Shown here: positions 26,901 through 28,259 of the stretch, piece after piece
Layout: each line of letters opens with the position of its first letter
Numbering within the stretch: position 1 is the stretch's first letter
Source of the DNA: a virus
Virus record (IMG/VR): IMGVR_UViG_3300034062_004364
Span: 1-28,259 of that record
DNA length: 28,259 nt
Strand: one strand, 5' to 3'
Program-made: the position numbers and the translations under genes
The notes under the pieces: model-generated
Seen by the model: only the letters and a program-made list of their open reading frames with translations
Database searches by the model: none
What the model was told of the DNA's origin: nothing

Positions 26901-28259
26901 CAGGCTACTGGTTCATCAAGTGGTTACTTAAGTTCTACCGACTGGACTACATTTAACAACAAAGCATCAGACTCATTTAAGACTATAGCTGTAACTGGAC
27001 AGAGCAACGTTGTTGCGGACTCAAATTCAGACACGCTAACTCTTGCTGGCGCTGGAGGTGTTACAATAACTACGGACGCATCTACTGACACGATAACTAT
27101 ATCTTCTACATCTGGAACGGTAACCAGCGTTGCCATTGCGGACGGAGGAGGCCTTAATATCACTGGAAGCCCTATCACCTCTAGCGGAACTATTACGATT
27201 GAGAATACCGACAGAGGCTCTGGCCAGAACATCTTTAAGAACTTTGCTGTCACTGGAAGTGCTACGGTTGTTGCTGACAATAATGATGATACTGTTACAT
27301 TTGAAGCTGGCACTGGAATTACCCTTACGAGCAACTCATCGTCGGATACCATAACCATAACCAACAGCGCACCATCTTCAGGAGGTACTGTTACAAGCGT
27401 TGCAGCTTTAACTATAGGAACTACAGGAACGGACTTGTCGAGTACCGTTGCAGACGGTACAACGACTCCAGTAATTACCCTACAGGTTCCAACAGCTAGC
27501 GCCACCAATAGGGGGGCTCTGTCTTCTACGGATTGGACTACTTTTAACAACAAACAAAACGCTTTAACTAATCCTGTTACTGGAACTGGTACTACGAACT
27601 ATGTTGCTAAATTCACAGCTGGTTCAACCATTGGGGACTCACAGATATTTGACAATGGGACAAATGTAGGTATTGGCGAACCAACACCTACAGCAAAACT
27701 TCACGTTAATGGTGGAGCCAAGTTTGCTGGAGACATAAACCTAGGCTACGGTTCGGCAAGTGAGTACCAAGTAACGATTGGTCAAGGACGTACTGGCGAT
27801 GGATTCGCTTATGTTGACTTAGTTGGTGACACTACTTACAGCGACTATGGATTAAGAATAATTCGCGGAAACGGCGGCGCGAACACAACAAGTACCATCG
27901 TATCTAGAGGCAATGGTGAGTTTCAGATTAAAACTGAGGAAAGTGCTCCGATTGTGTTTTACACCTCTGCTACTGACAGAGGTCGCATTACTGGTGCTGG
28001 AAATTTTGGTATTAACGAAGCAAATCCAACTCAAAAGCTCCACATATCTGGAAACTTGCGAGTTACTGGGGCTTACTATGATTCATCAAACAGCGCTGGG
28101 TCAAGCGCTCAAGTACTGTCATCTACCGGAAGTGGAACTCAGTGGGTTAATGCAAATGCAGGAACAGTTACTAGTGTCGACCTAACAGCTGGCACTGGGA
28201 TTACAGTTAGTGGTGGACCTATTACGTCTAGCGGTTCCATTACCGTTACCAACGACGAT
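23976..28259 (+). CDS. Giant repetitive tail fibre protein, partial (at least 1428 aa)
   Basis: ATG at 23976 opens a frame with no stop to the window edge, so the C-terminus is missing. After an N-terminal attachment-like part (MAANQVDFKILPSDQFSVYS) the protein is built from repeats: SKFTTANDIGDSQIFDNGTN-VGIG (residues about 90-113, again near 1210-1233 and in part near 1345); four 44-residue units with GQS-VVAD...TDTITI; several GYLSS-DWTTFN units; and five GTVTSV starts. IYKGTWDASTNTPTLANGT (about 616-634) looks like a small carbohydrate-binding unit. EGSTNLYFTNARARAAIS appears in two forms. Such proteins in Bacteroidota phages often end in an S74-type chaperone, which would lie beyond the window. 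Confidence 0.85.
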   Translation, partial: MAANQVDFKILPSDQFSVYSPQTRSDKVITYFTLLSKLRGDILSVGQDDDPNDIVSAFYSSVGGTQTLHLVKADGSEITASTPEQIISGTVNFVSKFTTANDIGDSQIFDNGTNVGIGTTSMTHKLQLGTGGVFADYYQLDTTYSNGFVIGAISWDIDNGTADIGLSSNLKLKIGQDDTWYVKNQSGSTITKGTVVYASGTLGASGRITIAPMIANGTIPSRFLLGIVAENILNGADGYVISKGKIRQINTNAFNDGDVLWLSPTVAGALTVTEPTAPNLKLAIAFVVHKATNGILAVRATEGVRIADASDVEYAGAADNSFLVYNSATGVWEDEAVSIFKTIAVAGQSSVVADTYTDTLTLAAGTGVTITTNAGTDTITISAPGATGGTVTSINITAGPKILSSGGPITTSGSITVSHEGATASDIATMTDFLNYVTANGGVVEAIGPVSEVIATLTGYEPATTTSNTGGTVIQNMSIDDYGHVMGISSTTLDSDDIIEGSTNLYFTNARARAAISTTATGLTYTSATGVLSLTAGYIIPTTTQETNWTAAYNDKINSASFNTTNGVITLTQQDAGTVTVDIDGRFINLDEKAAVNGVATLDAGGKVPTSQLPGGLLIYKGTWDASTNTPTLANGTGSAGDTYLCNVAGTVNFGAGNITFSVGDLAIYSGTIWERSGSASDVTSVNGFQGAVVLDLDDINDVDITSIADRQFVVYDNTSSTWKNRLLSYFTTDEITEGATNLFFTTARAQAAINAFSSIAVSGQSNVVADVYNDTLTFATSGTGFTITTDASTDTITLTNTLPDQTVVLTAGSGIGVTGTYPTFTIDNTSPSSGGTVTSISTTAPITGGTITTTGTIGITQSSGGADGYLSSVDWTTFNSKEPALTKGNLTETTSSILTIAGGTNAVIGSGTTIAVSQATTSTSGYLSSTDWNTFNAKEPVLTKGNLTEATSAILTITGGTGSVIGSGTTIAVSQATGSSSGYLSSTDWTTFNNKASDSFKTIAVTGQSNVVADSNSDTLTLAGAGGVTITTDASTDTITISSTSGTVTSVAIADGGGLNITGSPITSSGTITIENTDRGSGQNIFKNFAVTGSATVVADNNDDTVTFEAGTGITLTSNSSSDTITITNSAPSSGGTVTSVAALTIGTTGTDLSSTVADGTTTPVITLQVPTASATNRGALSSTDWTTFNNKQNALTNPVTGTGTTNYVAKFTAGSTIGDSQIFDNGTNVGIGEPTPTAKLHVNGGAKFAGDINLGYGSASEYQVTIGQGRTGDGFAYVDLVGDTTYSDYGLRIIRGNGGANTTSTIVSRGNGEFQIKTEESAPIVFYTSATDRGRITGAGNFGINEANPTQKLHISGNLRVTGAYYDSSNSAGSSAQVLSSTGSGTQWVNANAGTVTSVDLTAGTGITVSGGPITSSGSITVTNDD
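24990..27362 (+). repeat. Four coding repeats of about 44 residues within the giant fibre
   Basis: Copies at 24990-25121, 26244-26372, 26973-27104 and 27231-27362, each of the form I/F-K-T-I-A-V-x-GQS-x-VVAD then (T)DTLT, GTG-x-T-I-T-T and DTITI. The copies are unevenly spaced: other repeat types lie between them. Confidence 0.75.
26560..27560 (+). repeat. GYLSS-DWTTFN coding repeats
   Basis: Two near-complete units of about 59 residues (from about 26570 and 26748) with GYLSSVDWTTFNSKEPALTK or GYLSSTDWNTFNAKEPVLTK then GNLTE and IGSGTTIAVSQAT, and two shorter ones (about 26917 and 27514) that keep LSSTDWTTFNNK. The DNA is similar but not identical, as expected for old tandem copies. Confidence 0.7.

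Noticed and set aside
26924-27553. Minus-strand frame of 209 codons opposite the giant fibre
   Set aside because: Val/Pro-rich repeats here are the reverse complement of the fibre's Thr/Gly repeats; the plus-strand frame is continuous for over 4 kb.
1-28259. CRISPR array or transposable element
   Set aside because: No regularly spaced repeats with unique spacers, no transposase or integrase motifs, and no terminal inverted repeats were seen.

Overview
The window is a stretch of a tailed double-stranded DNA phage (Caudoviricetes) whose host is most likely a member of the Bacteroidota. The phage assignment rests on a large terminase, a portal protein, an M15 endolysin-type peptidase, an ERF annealase with a RecE-like nuclease, and long repetitive tail fibre genes. 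The host assignment rests on promoters of the Bacteroidota form (TTG, about 20 bases, TAnnTTTG) and on A/T-rich gene starts without Shine-Dalgarno sequences. There is no integrase, tRNA, CRISPR array or insertion sequence. Capsid and tail-tube genes are not in the window.

Left arm (about 136-8425, minus strand): a dense early-type region of small overlapping genes. Five probable promoters divide it into units. P3 (8395-8425) serves a 15-codon leader, the 122-aa gene and the genes down to 6817. P2 (6765-6795) serves 6525-6737 and 5883-6479. P4 (5845-5875) serves 5823 down to 3667. P5 (3607-3637) serves four mini-genes. P1 (2951-2981) serves the recombination operon (ERF, RecE-like nuclease and six small genes). 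Many genes here have fewer than 60 codons and are reported from direct reading.

The most striking element is a pair of 52-nt hammerhead ribozymes on the minus strand at 8271-8322 and 7843-7894. They flank the 122-aa gene. Both have the invariant core (CUGANGA, GAAA, UC cleavage site), identical 6-bp stems I, and stems III that differ in sequence but stay paired. In both, the UGA stop codon of the upstream reading frame lies inside the CUGANGA core. Cleavage at both would release a 428-nt RNA carrying the whole gene, with ends that can re-form a hammerhead and so might be ligated into a circle.

Centre (8426-9377): about 950 bases without a credible gene. It holds a seven-run G-tract array, a 16-bp dyad, a tandem 20-bp repeat and several strong hairpins. 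It separates the leftward arm from the rightward arm and is the best candidate for an origin, control region or structured RNA.

Right arm (9390-28259, plus strand): endolysin-type peptidase, Gly-Lys-Met-rich protein with an EF-hand loop, small conserved proteins, a lipoprotein, one minus-strand possible winged-helix regulator, a fibre-like protein, three accessory proteins (one with GroES-like features), a candidate small terminase, TerL, portal, two short proteins, two tandemly duplicated LamG-type fibre genes each followed by a small MKF-KYEF gene (the first truncated), and a giant repeat-built fibre that runs off the window. Several of these genes sit within 4-17 bases of a TAnnTTTG box, so some messages are probably leaderless.
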